Assembly: GCA_900759385.1 (NCBI GenBank)
Contig: CAAEUZ010000062.1
Coordinates: forward strand, 1-5,213
Direction: 5' to 3'
Source: an uncultured Oscillospiraceae bacterium
GTDB lineage: Bacteria; Bacillota; Clostridia; Oscillospirales; Oscillospiraceae
Length of the DNA stretch: 5,213 nt
Shown here: piece after piece, positions 1 through 5,213 of the stretch
Position numbering within the stretch: the first letter of the stretch is position 1
How the letters are laid out: each line of letters begins with the position of its first letter
Notes under the pieces: generated by a model
Told to the model about the DNA's origin: nothing
The model's database searches: none
The model's input: the letters and a program-made list of their open reading frames with translations, nothing else
Translations under genes and position numbers: made by a program

Positions 1-25
1 CGGCGGGGAGGACCGCTCCCCGCCG
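1..25 (-). terminator. Probable intrinsic terminator of the recJ-rel-dtd operon (cut by window edge)
   Basis: A perfect inverted repeat with 10-bp arms (CGGCGGGGAG at 1-10, CTCCCCGCCG at 16-25) and a 5-base loop lies 10 bases past the dtd stop codon on the minus strand. The GC-rich stem and position fit a Rho-independent terminator closing the operon. The U tract that would complete it would fall to the left of base 1 and cannot be seen, so the call rests on the hairpin and its position alone. Confidence 0.6.
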
Positions 26-34
26 CCCGCTGTG

Positions 35-478
35 TCACAGTTCGTCCGTATCGATAAGTATAGTCACCGGCCCGTCGTTTATGCTCTCGACGAGCATCTC
101 GGCGCCGAATTCACCGGTCTCCACCTTGAAGCCGCGGCTGCGGCACTCGGCGATGACGCGCTCGTAGAGCGGCACGGCGGTCTCAGGCCTGGCCGCGCGG
201 GTAAAGCCGGGACGGCGGCTCTTGACGTCCGCATAGAGCGTAAACTGGCTGACTATCAGCAGCTCGGCGCCCGCGTCCTTGGGGTTGACGTTCATCTTGC
301 CCGCCTCGTCTTCAAAAACGCGCAGGCCGCAGATCTTGTCGGCGACCTTGTCGGCCTGGGCCTCGGTGTCGCTGACGTTCACGCCCAGCAGGACGAGAAA
401 GCCCTTGCCGATGCTGCCGGCGGTCTCGCCGCCGATGGTTACGGACGCGGATTTTACTCTGGTTACTACTGCTCTCAT
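35..478 (-). CDS. dtd: D-aminoacyl-tRNA deacylase (DTD)
   Basis: A complete 147-residue protein, the usual length for bacterial DTD. The family hydrolyses D-amino acids from mischarged tRNAs such as D-Tyr-tRNA, and also Gly-tRNA(Ala). It acts as a cytosolic homodimer that rejects L-aminoacyl-tRNA. Both signature motifs are visible: SQFTLYAD at residues 77-84 and NDGPVT at 134-139, whose Gly136-Pro137 corresponds to the cross-subunit Gly-cisPro chiral selector. The N-terminus MRAVVTRVKSASVTI is typical. The start is the ATG at 478-476, preceded by a perfect AAGGAGG (493-487) with an 8-base spacer. The open frame continues upstream to 874, but that part is only the shadow of rel. The start overlaps the rel stop as ATGA (478-475), so this is the last gene of the operon and is probably translationally coupled to rel. 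Rel followed by Dtd is a conserved pair in Bacillota. Confidence 0.97.
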   Translation of the reverse strand: MRAVVTRVKSASVTIGGETAGSIGKGFLVLLGVNVSDTEAQADKVADKICGLRVFEDEAGKMNVNPKDAGAELLIVSQFTLYADVKSRRPGFTRAARPETAVPLYERVIAECRSRGFKVETGEFGAEMLVESINDGPVTILIDTDEL

Positions 479-2874
479 GAGCTCGCCCTCCTTACTTCGG
501 TTACGCCGCGCACTCCGGCGAGGCGGTTCATAATGCCGCGCAGCTCCGTGAGGTCCCTGACCTCCACGGACACCACGGCCACGCTCTGTTCGCCTATGTC
601 CCGGGCGGACAGGCTGCGCACCCTGGCGTTCAGGGCGTTGAGCACCGTGGCCACGTCCATGACGAAGCCGCCGCGGGCGTTGGCGGTTATGTGCAGCGTG
701 GTCGTATACAAATCCGTGGTGTGGTCGGCCCAGCTGACCTTTATCCAGCGGCCGTCGTTGTCGTGGCTCTGGCGCTGGCGCTGATAGTTGAGGCAGTCCG
801 TCCGGTGTATGCTCACGCCGTTGCCGCGCGTGATAAAGCCGATTATCTCGTCGCCCGGCACGGGGGTGCAGCACTTGGAGAACTTGATGAGGCAGTTGTC
901 CAGGCCCTCGACCAGGATGCCGTGCACGGCTTTCTGCGGCCTGGCGGTGCGCTTTTCTGCCTGCTCGTTGATCTTGTCGAGGACGGTCTTCTTCTCCGGC
1001 TTGCGGATACGCGAGAGCTCGTCCTTGACCCGGTTGACGCTTCTGACCGCGGTCTGTCCGCCGTAGCCTATGGCGGCGAACAGCTCGTCGAGGCTGGGCA
1101 CGGAGAGTTTCTTGAGTATCTGCGGCAGCACGTCCTCATCCGTCACGTCGGCCATGACGAGGCCGTTGCGGCGCAGCTCCGCGTCGAACATGTCGCGGCC
1201 GCGCTGGATGTTCTCCTCGCGGCGCTCCTTTTTGAACCACTGCTTTATCTTGGTACGGGCGCTGGAGCTCTTGGCCAGCTGGAGCCAGTCGCGGCTGGGA
1301 CCCGGCGCGCTCTTGCTGGTGCGCACCTCAACTATGTCGCCGTTTTGCAGCACGTGGTCAAAGGTGACTATGCGCCCGTTCACGCTCGCGCCGACCATGC
1401 TGTTGCCGACGCCGGAGTGGATGGCGTAGGCGAAGTCTATCGGAGTCGCGCCCGCGGGCAGGTTTATGACGTCGCCGCTGGGGGTGAACACAAACACCTC
1501 GTCGGCGAACATGTCGATTTTCAGATCGTGGACAAACTCGCTGGCGTCCGTCTCCTGCTGGGCCTCCAGCAGCCTGCGTACCCAGGCGAACTTCTCCTCG
1601 TCGCCTTCCTTGACGCCCTGGTCGCCGCTCTTGTACTTCCAGTGCGCGGCGACGCCGTACTCGGCGGTGAGGTGCATGTCCCAGGTGCGTATCTGCACCT
1701 CGAAGGGTATGCCCTCGCTGCCTATGACGGTGGTGTGCACGCTCTGGTAGCCGTTGGGCTTGGGCGTGGACACGTAATCCTTGAAGCGGCCGGGCACGGG
1801 TTTGTACATGTCGTGTATCATACCCAGAGCGTTGTAGCAGTCCGGGATGCTGTCCACAATAACGCGGAAGGCGCACAGGTCGAAGATGCCGTTTATGTCC
1901 AGCTGCTGGGCGAACATCTTGCGGTAGATGCTGTAGATGTGCTTTATGCGCCCGTAGACCGTGGCCTTTACGCCCTCGGCGTCCATGCGCTCCTGGATCT
2001 GCTTTTCGACCTTGGCCATAAAGGTGCGCAGCGTGGGCATCCTGGAGGACAACGCCTCGGTTATCTCCCGGTAGCCCTCGCGGTCGAGGTAGTAGAGCGA
2101 GCGGTCCTCGAGCTCCCACTTGATCTTCTGCATACCGAGCCTGTGCGCGATGGGCGCGTATATCTCCATCGTCTCCGCGGACTTGATGAGCTGCTTTTCG
2201 CTGCTCTGGTAGTCCATGGTGCGCATGTTATGCAGGCGGTCGGCTATTTTTATGAGGATGACGCGGATATCCTTGGCCATGGCCATGAGCATCTTGCGCA
2301 GGTTCTCGGCCTGCTCCTCCTCATGGCTGGTCCACTGCACCCGCGTCAGCTTGGTGACGCCCTCTACTATGTCCGCCACCGTGGAGCCGAACTGGCGCTT
2401 CACGTCGTTGTGCGTGGATGGAGTGTCCTCTATCACGTCGTGCAGCAGTGCGGACACCACGCTGTCCTCGTCGAGGCCCTGCTCGGCGATTATCTCCGCC
2501 GTGGCGATACAGTGCGTCACGTAGGGCGAGCCGTCGCGGCGCTTCTGGCTGGAATGCTGGGCGGCGGCGTATTCATAGGCCGCACGCACGCGGACCATGT
2601 TCATGGGCACGTTGCCCGAGCGCAGCCGCTTCTCCAGCCGCGCCCACCCCTCTTCGGGGTCGAGCGGGGTGTGCTCGGTCTTGGGGCCGCCCACCGGTAT
2701 GGGCGCCCACTCGGCATCATCCCCGGCGGAACGCACCTCCTGCATCTCGCGCTGGACGTCGTCCTTCAGCGCGCTGGCCGCCGCCTTGCCCGATTCGGCG
2801 TCGGGATGGAGCTCCCCGTTCTCCGCCGCGTCGGTGGGCAGGGGTATGGCCATATTTATCTTGTCTTCAGTCAT
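475..2874 (-). CDS. rel: Bifunctional (p)ppGpp synthetase/hydrolase, long RelA/SpoT homologue (Rel)
   Basis: A 799-residue full-length Rel, which makes (p)ppGpp from ATP and GTP/GDP on starved ribosomes and also degrades it. Domain order: an HD hydrolase at about 95-245, with metal and catalytic residues H121, H145-D146, E149-D150, D212 and N216; a synthetase at about 290-415, with G308, D332, RFKD at 363-366, GYQSVH at 375-380 and EVQIRT at 392-397; a TGS domain at about 457-520; a zinc-finger-type region with C668-C669, H690 and C694; and an ACT domain at about 722-797. An intact HD site plus RFKD (the RxKD form rather than the ExDD of synthetase-only RelA) indicates a bifunctional enzyme. 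The start chosen is the ATG at 2874-2872, preceded by AGGAGG (2887-2882) with a 7-base spacer. The frame stays open to 3210, but that part is antiphase to recJ and lacks family similarity. Relative to Rel of Streptococcus equisimilis (about 730-740 residues is usual) the catalytic residues are shifted by about 68, giving a polar, acidic N-terminal extension. It overlaps recJ by 8 bp and dtd by 4 bp. Confidence 0.97.
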   Translation of the reverse strand: MTEDKINMAIPLPTDAAENGELHPDAESGKAAASALKDDVQREMQEVRSAGDDAEWAPIPVGGPKTEHTPLDPEEGWARLEKRLRSGNVPMNMVRVRAAYEYAAAQHSSQKRRDGSPYVTHCIATAEIIAEQGLDEDSVVSALLHDVIEDTPSTHNDVKRQFGSTVADIVEGVTKLTRVQWTSHEEEQAENLRKMLMAMAKDIRVILIKIADRLHNMRTMDYQSSEKQLIKSAETMEIYAPIAHRLGMQKIKWELEDRSLYYLDREGYREITEALSSRMPTLRTFMAKVEKQIQERMDAEGVKATVYGRIKHIYSIYRKMFAQQLDINGIFDLCAFRVIVDSIPDCYNALGMIHDMYKPVPGRFKDYVSTPKPNGYQSVHTTVIGSEGIPFEVQIRTWDMHLTAEYGVAAHWKYKSGDQGVKEGDEEKFAWVRRLLEAQQETDASEFVHDLKIDMFADEVFVFTPSGDVINLPAGATPIDFAYAIHSGVGNSMVGASVNGRIVTFDHVLQNGDIVEVRTSKSAPGPSRDWLQLAKSSSARTKIKQWFKKERREENIQRGRDMFDAELRRNGLVMADVTDEDVLPQILKKLSVPSLDELFAAIGYGGQTAVRSVNRVKDELSRIRKPEKKTVLDKINEQAEKRTARPQKAVHGILVEGLDNCLIKFSKCCTPVPGDEIIGFITRGNGVSIHRTDCLNYQRQRQSHDNDGRWIKVSWADHTTDLYTTTLHITANARGGFVMDVATVLNALNARVRSLSARDIGEQSVAVVSVEVRDLTELRGIMNRLAGVRGVTEVRRASS

Positions 2875-4915
2875 GTCTCCGCCTCCTCTCGCGGTATTCT
2901 TCGCAGCGGCGGCGCAGCTCCTCCATGACGGGGCTGGCCTCCAGGTCCGCCTTGCCCTCACGTTCGAGGGCAGATATACTGATCCTGCCGCCGGCGCGGC
3001 TGATGCCCGCCAGGCCGGACTCGGCCATCGCGCGCAGACACACGGCTGTTTTGGCCGGGTGCAGCCCCGCTGGGCCCCAGTCGCGCAGGCTTGCCAGGGC
3101 GCCGTCCGCGCGGCCGCCGATGTGCTCCAGCCAGCGCCAGACGCGCACGAAATCGCGCCGCTCCGGGTAGAGCTCCGCGCTGTCCCAGGCGCCGGGAAGG
3201 GCGCCGTCAAATATCTCCTCGCACTCGGCGAGAGTATCCGCCGGGCGCAGGTCCGTCATCAGCAGCTGTACGCTGCGGCGGCCGCGGAACTCGTTTATCT
3301 GCGGGTAAAATGCCGCGTCCACGCGGTCGCCCTCGGCGGCCCCGAGCTCTTCGCTCCTGCAGCCGAACATCACGCAGTCGAACTCCGCGCCGGCCTTGGC
3401 TATACGCAGCTTAAGGTGATTGCCGCCGCCTATGGGCGTCACGCGCTCGAGCAGTGCGTCGGTTATGCACATGATGGGCTTGGGGTTGCCGGCGCCGTAG
3501 GGCTCCAGCTCTTCCAGCTCCGTCACGCAGTGCATGCTGAGCCAGGAGGGATCGTCGATGCGCACCTCGCACTCCAGCGCGGGCTCCTCCGGGGGCGGGC
3601 ACTTGCTGTAATACTCGGCCAGCTCCCGCCGGAAGTCGTCCACCCGGTCCCGGCGTATGGTCAGGCCCGCGGCCAGCGCGTGCCCGCCAAAGCCCTCCAG
3701 GCAGTCCGCGCAGGCTGACAGCGCGTCAAACAGGTTGAAGCCGCCGTAGCTGCGGCAGGAGCCCTTGCCCATGTCCCCGTCCAGGCAGATCATGACGCAG
3801 GGCAGGTGGAATTCCTCGGCCAGGCGCGAGGCGGCGATGCCTATGACGCCCTGGTGCCAGCCCTCGCTGGCCAGCACGATGGGTCCGTCCGGCGGGCTGC
3901 GCCGCAGCAGCTCGTGCGACTGCTCCCAGATCCCGTGCTCAAGCTCCTGGCGCTCACGGTTCATGCGGCAGAGCTCCTGCGCCAGGGGCACGGCCTCGGC
4001 CGCGCTGGCTGTCAGCAGCAGCCTGGCCGCCAGGTCCGCGTTGCCGAGCCGGCCCGCGGCGTTGAGCCGCGGCGCGATGGTAAAGCCCACCGTGGTGGCG
4101 CTCACGCGCCTGGCACTGCCGCCGCACTCGTTCATCAGCGCGGCCACGCCGGGGCGGGCATGGCGCTCCATCTGTTCCAGGCCGCGGCGGACTATATATC
4201 TGTTTTCTCCAGTCAGCGGCATGACGTCGGCGACGGTGCCGGCCCCGACCAGGTCGGCGTAGCTGTCCAGCAGGGCCTCGGCGTCTCCGTCAACGGCGCA
4301 GAGCAGCTTGAAGGCCACCCCCACGCCGGCCAGCCCCTTGTTGGGGTAAGTGCAGTCGGGACGCTTGGGGTCCACGACGGCGAGGGCGTCCGGCAGCGAA
4401 CCGGAGCCGCACTCGTGGTGGTCGGTTATGAGCAAATCCAGGCCCAGCTCCTTGGCGTGTTCGGCCTCCTGCACTGCGGTTATGCCGCAGTCCACGGTGA
4501 TAAGCAGCGTCGCTCCGCGCTGGGCAATGGTGTCCATCGCGGCGGTGTTCAGGCCGTAGCCCTCACAGAGCCGGTCCGGTATGTACGGCACGCACTTCAG
4601 GCCCCGGCTGCGCAGGTAGCTCGTGACCAGGCAGGCGGAGGTTATGCCGTCAACGTCGTAATCGCCGTAGACGGCGACCGTCTCCCTCTTGTTTATCGCA
4701 TCACGCACGCGCGCAGCTGCCTTTTCCATGTCGCGCATCGCCTCCGGCGGCAGCAGCGACTCGGGCCCGGCGTCGAGGAAGGCCCTGGCCTCCCCGGCGT
4801 CAGCGAAGCCCCTCCTGTACAGCGTGGCCGCCAGCAGAGGCGAAAAACCCGCCGCCAGCAGCGCCCCCGGTATCGGCTGCTCACCGCGCGGTATAATCCA
4901 CTTTCTATATTTCAT
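2867..4915 (-). CDS. recJ: Single-stranded-DNA-specific exonuclease RecJ
   Basis: A 682-residue RecJ, a Mg/Mn-dependent 5'-3' exonuclease on single-stranded DNA that acts in recombination and repair. The DHH phosphoesterase core (about 78-230) shows GDYDVDGITS at 84-93 (D85, D87, D89), VDCGI at 141-145 (D142), the DHH triad D165-H166-H167, and VDPKR at 181-185. PRLNAAGRLG (282-291) and EGWHQGVIGIAASRL (351-365) follow. The DHHA1 domain contains GGH at 410-412. The OB-fold segment spans about 445-555 and includes EPYGAGNPKP (471-480). A further C-terminal domain (about 570-670) makes the protein longer than E. coli RecJ (577) and shorter than the B. subtilis one (about 786). All catalytic motifs are intact. 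The ATG at 4915-4913 has an AGGTG ribosome site (4925-4921) 5 bases upstream and a near-consensus promoter about 30 bases away. The stop (2869-2867) lies inside the start of rel, making recJ the first gene of the operon. Confidence 0.97.
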   Translation of the reverse strand: MKYRKWIIPRGEQPIPGALLAAGFSPLLAATLYRRGFADAGEARAFLDAGPESLLPPEAMRDMEKAAARVRDAINKRETVAVYGDYDVDGITSACLVTSYLRSRGLKCVPYIPDRLCEGYGLNTAAMDTIAQRGATLLITVDCGITAVQEAEHAKELGLDLLITDHHECGSGSLPDALAVVDPKRPDCTYPNKGLAGVGVAFKLLCAVDGDAEALLDSYADLVGAGTVADVMPLTGENRYIVRRGLEQMERHARPGVAALMNECGGSARRVSATTVGFTIAPRLNAAGRLGNADLAARLLLTASAAEAVPLAQELCRMNRERQELEHGIWEQSHELLRRSPPDGPIVLASEGWHQGVIGIAASRLAEEFHLPCVMICLDGDMGKGSCRSYGGFNLFDALSACADCLEGFGGHALAAGLTIRRDRVDDFRRELAEYYSKCPPPEEPALECEVRIDDPSWLSMHCVTELEELEPYGAGNPKPIMCITDALLERVTPIGGGNHLKLRIAKAGAEFDCVMFGCRSEELGAAEGDRVDAAFYPQINEFRGRRSVQLLMTDLRPADTLAECEEIFDGALPGAWDSAELYPERRDFVRVWRWLEHIGGRADGALASLRDWGPAGLHPAKTAVCLRAMAESGLAGISRAGGRISISALEREGKADLEASPVMEELRRRCEEYRERRRRHD

Positions 4916-4923
4916 CTCAGCAC

Positions 4924-4943
4924 CTGATATAATATTTTATCAG
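4924..4943. promoter_or_regulatory. 20-bp imperfect palindrome at the recJ transcription start (possible operator)
   Basis: CTGATA (4924-4929) and TATCAG (4938-4943) are inverted around a central AATATT (4931-4936); nine of ten symmetric base pairs match, the exception being 4930/4937. It lies between the recJ -10 box and the start codon, covers the predicted transcription start and touches the ribosome site. Because the start site falls inside the palindrome, a DNA operator is more plausible than an RNA hairpin. The local AT richness raises the chance of coincidence. Confidence 0.35.
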
Positions 4944-4946
4944 TAT

Positions 4947-4975
4947 ATTATACCCACAGACGGAAGCAATATCAA
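4947..4975 (-). promoter_or_regulatory. Sigma-A-type promoter of the recJ-rel-dtd operon
   Basis: Read on the minus strand, TTGATA (4975-4970) matches the -35 consensus at five of six bases. A spacer of exactly 17 bases follows, then a perfect TATAAT -10 box (4952-4947). Transcription would start near 4941-4940, giving a leader of about 25 bases before the recJ ATG. No terminator is seen between the three genes, so this promoter probably drives the whole operon. Confidence 0.85.
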
Positions 4976-4997
4976 GAGCTTTCTCTTGCCAAGTGCC

Positions 4998-5026
4998 TTG
5001 ACAGCCCGGGCCGGGAATGTTAACAT
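4998..5026 (+). promoter_or_regulatory. Promoter of the tRNA-Leu gene
   Basis: A perfect TTGACA -35 box (4998-5003), a 17-base spacer and a TAACAT -10 box (5021-5026, four of six consensus bases) lie directly before the tRNA. TG at 5018-5019 gives an extended -10 arrangement, which would offset the weaker hexamer. Initiation near 5033 would leave only a couple of leader bases for RNase P to remove before the mature 5' end at 5035. The promoter is divergent from that of recJ; the two -35 boxes are 22 bp apart. Confidence 0.85.
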
Positions 5027-5027
5027 T
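5016..5027. repeat. Perfect 12-bp palindrome over the tRNA promoter -10 box
   Basis: AATGTTAACATT is exactly its own reverse complement and contains the whole extended -10 element of the tRNA promoter. Immediately upstream, CCCGG (5005-5009) and CCGGG (5011-5015) form a second small inverted repeat inside the promoter spacer. These could be an operator or simply chance; nothing else in the window supports a specific regulator. Confidence 0.4.
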
Positions 5028-5034
5028 AAGCCAC

Positions 5035-5122
5035 GCCGGTGTGGTGGAACTGGCAGACACCTGGGACTTAAAATCCCATATCCGAAAAGGATGTACGGGT
5101 TCGAACCCCGTCACCGGCACCA
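5035..5122 (+). tRNA. tRNA-Leu, anticodon UAA
   Basis: A complete class II tRNA of 88 bases with CCA encoded (5120-5122). The acceptor stem GCCGGTG (5035-5041) pairs fully with CACCGGC (5112-5118), followed by discriminator A5119, as expected for leucine tRNAs. The D arm is GTG/CAC with a GG-containing loop. The anticodon stem TGGGA/TCCCA (5062-5066, 5074-5078) encloses the loop CTTAAAA with anticodon TAA at 5069-5071. A long variable arm has an ATCC/GGAT stem (5080-5083, 5089-5092), and the T arm ACGGG-TTCGAAC-CCCGT spans 5095-5111. The long variable arm is shared only by Leu, Ser and bacterial Tyr tRNAs. It reads UUA and, by wobble, UUG codons. It has its own promoter and terminator, so it is a single-gene unit. 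Confidence 0.98.
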
Positions 5123-5123
5123 C

Positions 5124-5161
5124 GTCGGAGCAAGCTTCGTATCGCTTGCTCCGACTTTTTT
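5124..5161 (+). terminator. Intrinsic terminator of tRNA-Leu
   Basis: A perfect 12-bp stem, GTCGGAGCAAGC (5124-5135) with GCTTGCTCCGAC (5144-5155), closes an 8-base loop and is followed at once by six T residues (5156-5161). It starts two bases after the CCA end, so the primary transcript is barely longer than the mature tRNA on its 3' side. No T run exists on the other strand, so it works only in the plus direction. Confidence 0.95.
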
Positions 5162-5213
5162 CAAAAGTCAGAGCGCGCTCGCTCCGCTGCTCCTCCTTTC
5201 AAAATTGAACCCA
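5162..5213. other. Non-coding tail with small palindromes; no gene seen
   Basis: The last 52 bases contain no supportable coding sequence. AAAAGTC (5163-5169) is complementary to GACTTTT (5153-5159) in the terminator. GAGCGCGCTC (5171-5180) is a perfect 10-bp palindrome. TTCAA (5198-5202) and TTGAA (5205-5209) form another short inverted pair near the edge. Between them the strand is rich in GCTCC-like words that echo the terminator stem. This could be part of a dispersed intergenic repeat, but that cannot be decided from one copy. Confidence 0.35.

Noticed and set aside
691..2928. A 745-codon open reading frame on the plus strand opposite rel
   Set aside because: It is antisense to a well-supported full-length Rel, has a composition expected of a GC-rich shadow (Val, Ala, Leu, His, Gly), shows no recognisable domain and has no role in the layout.
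2875..3210. Upstream extension of the rel frame to an ATG at 3210
   Set aside because: These 112 codons run out of phase inside recJ and give a low-complexity Ala/Arg/Ser peptide; the ATG at 2874 has the correctly spaced AGGAGG.
3806..4927. A 373-codon plus-strand frame opposite recJ, and a similar one at 2597-3718
   Set aside because: Both are shadows of recJ in a GC-rich sequence, without family similarity or a credible ribosome site.
4916..5034. Possible T-box or riboswitch before recJ or before the tRNA
   Set aside because: Only about 25 bases separate the recJ start site from its ATG, and the tRNA leader is nearly absent; there is no room for a structured leader.
4917..5123. Small minus-strand frame (68 codons) across the tRNA gene, containing GFEPVHPFRIWDFKSQVSASSTTPA
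   Set aside because: This peptide is the well-known false translation of the antisense of a leucine tRNA, often misannotated as a hypothetical protein.
5017..5208. Small plus-strand frame (63 codons) containing GVVELADTWDLKSH and GSNPVTGTT
   Set aside because: It is a direct translation of the tRNA-Leu and its terminator, another common false gene.
1..5213. Search for mobile elements, CRISPR arrays, toxin-antitoxin pairs or an undescribed system
   Set aside because: Almost all of the window is taken by three intact conserved housekeeping genes and one tRNA; no transposase, integrase, direct-repeat array or unknown gene is present.

Overview
The window is an ordinary housekeeping locus from a high-GC, Gram-positive-type bacterium. 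The gene set (recJ, a bifunctional rel, dtd), strong AAGGAGG-type ribosome binding sites, consensus sigma-A-type promoters and protein similarity all point to Bacillota. A GC-rich member of class Clostridia (Oscillospirales-like gut lineages) is my best guess. That placement is inferred from memory of family sequences, not from a search.

Layout, minus strand: a three-gene operon runs from right to left. recJ (4915 to 2867) encodes a single-strand-specific DNA exonuclease. rel (2874 to 475) encodes a bifunctional (p)ppGpp synthetase/hydrolase. dtd (478 to 35) encodes D-aminoacyl-tRNA deacylase. The genes overlap by 8 bp and 4 bp, and each downstream gene has an AGGAGG Shine-Dalgarno inside the upstream coding sequence, so translation is probably coupled. 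A near-consensus promoter lies just upstream of recJ, and a 10-bp GC hairpin that looks like the operon terminator sits just after dtd at the left edge. The order recJ-(apt)-rel-dtd is conserved in Bacillota; here apt is absent between recJ and rel.

Layout, plus strand: a divergent transcription unit at the right end holds a complete tRNA-Leu (anticodon UAA, CCA encoded) with its own promoter and a strong intrinsic terminator. The 119-bp intergenic region carries both promoters back to back, plus two short palindromes that overlap the transcription-start elements. The last roughly 50 bases contain no gene, only small palindromes that may belong to a dispersed repeat.

How the genes relate: Rel adjusts growth to amino-acid starvation by sensing uncharged tRNA on ribosomes, Dtd clears D-amino acids (and mischarged glycine) from tRNA, and RecJ serves DNA repair and recombination. 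The first two share a translation-quality theme. No evidence of a new system, mobile element, CRISPR array or defence module was found; the points worth a second look are small-scale (Rel N-terminal extension, loss of apt, palindromes at start sites).
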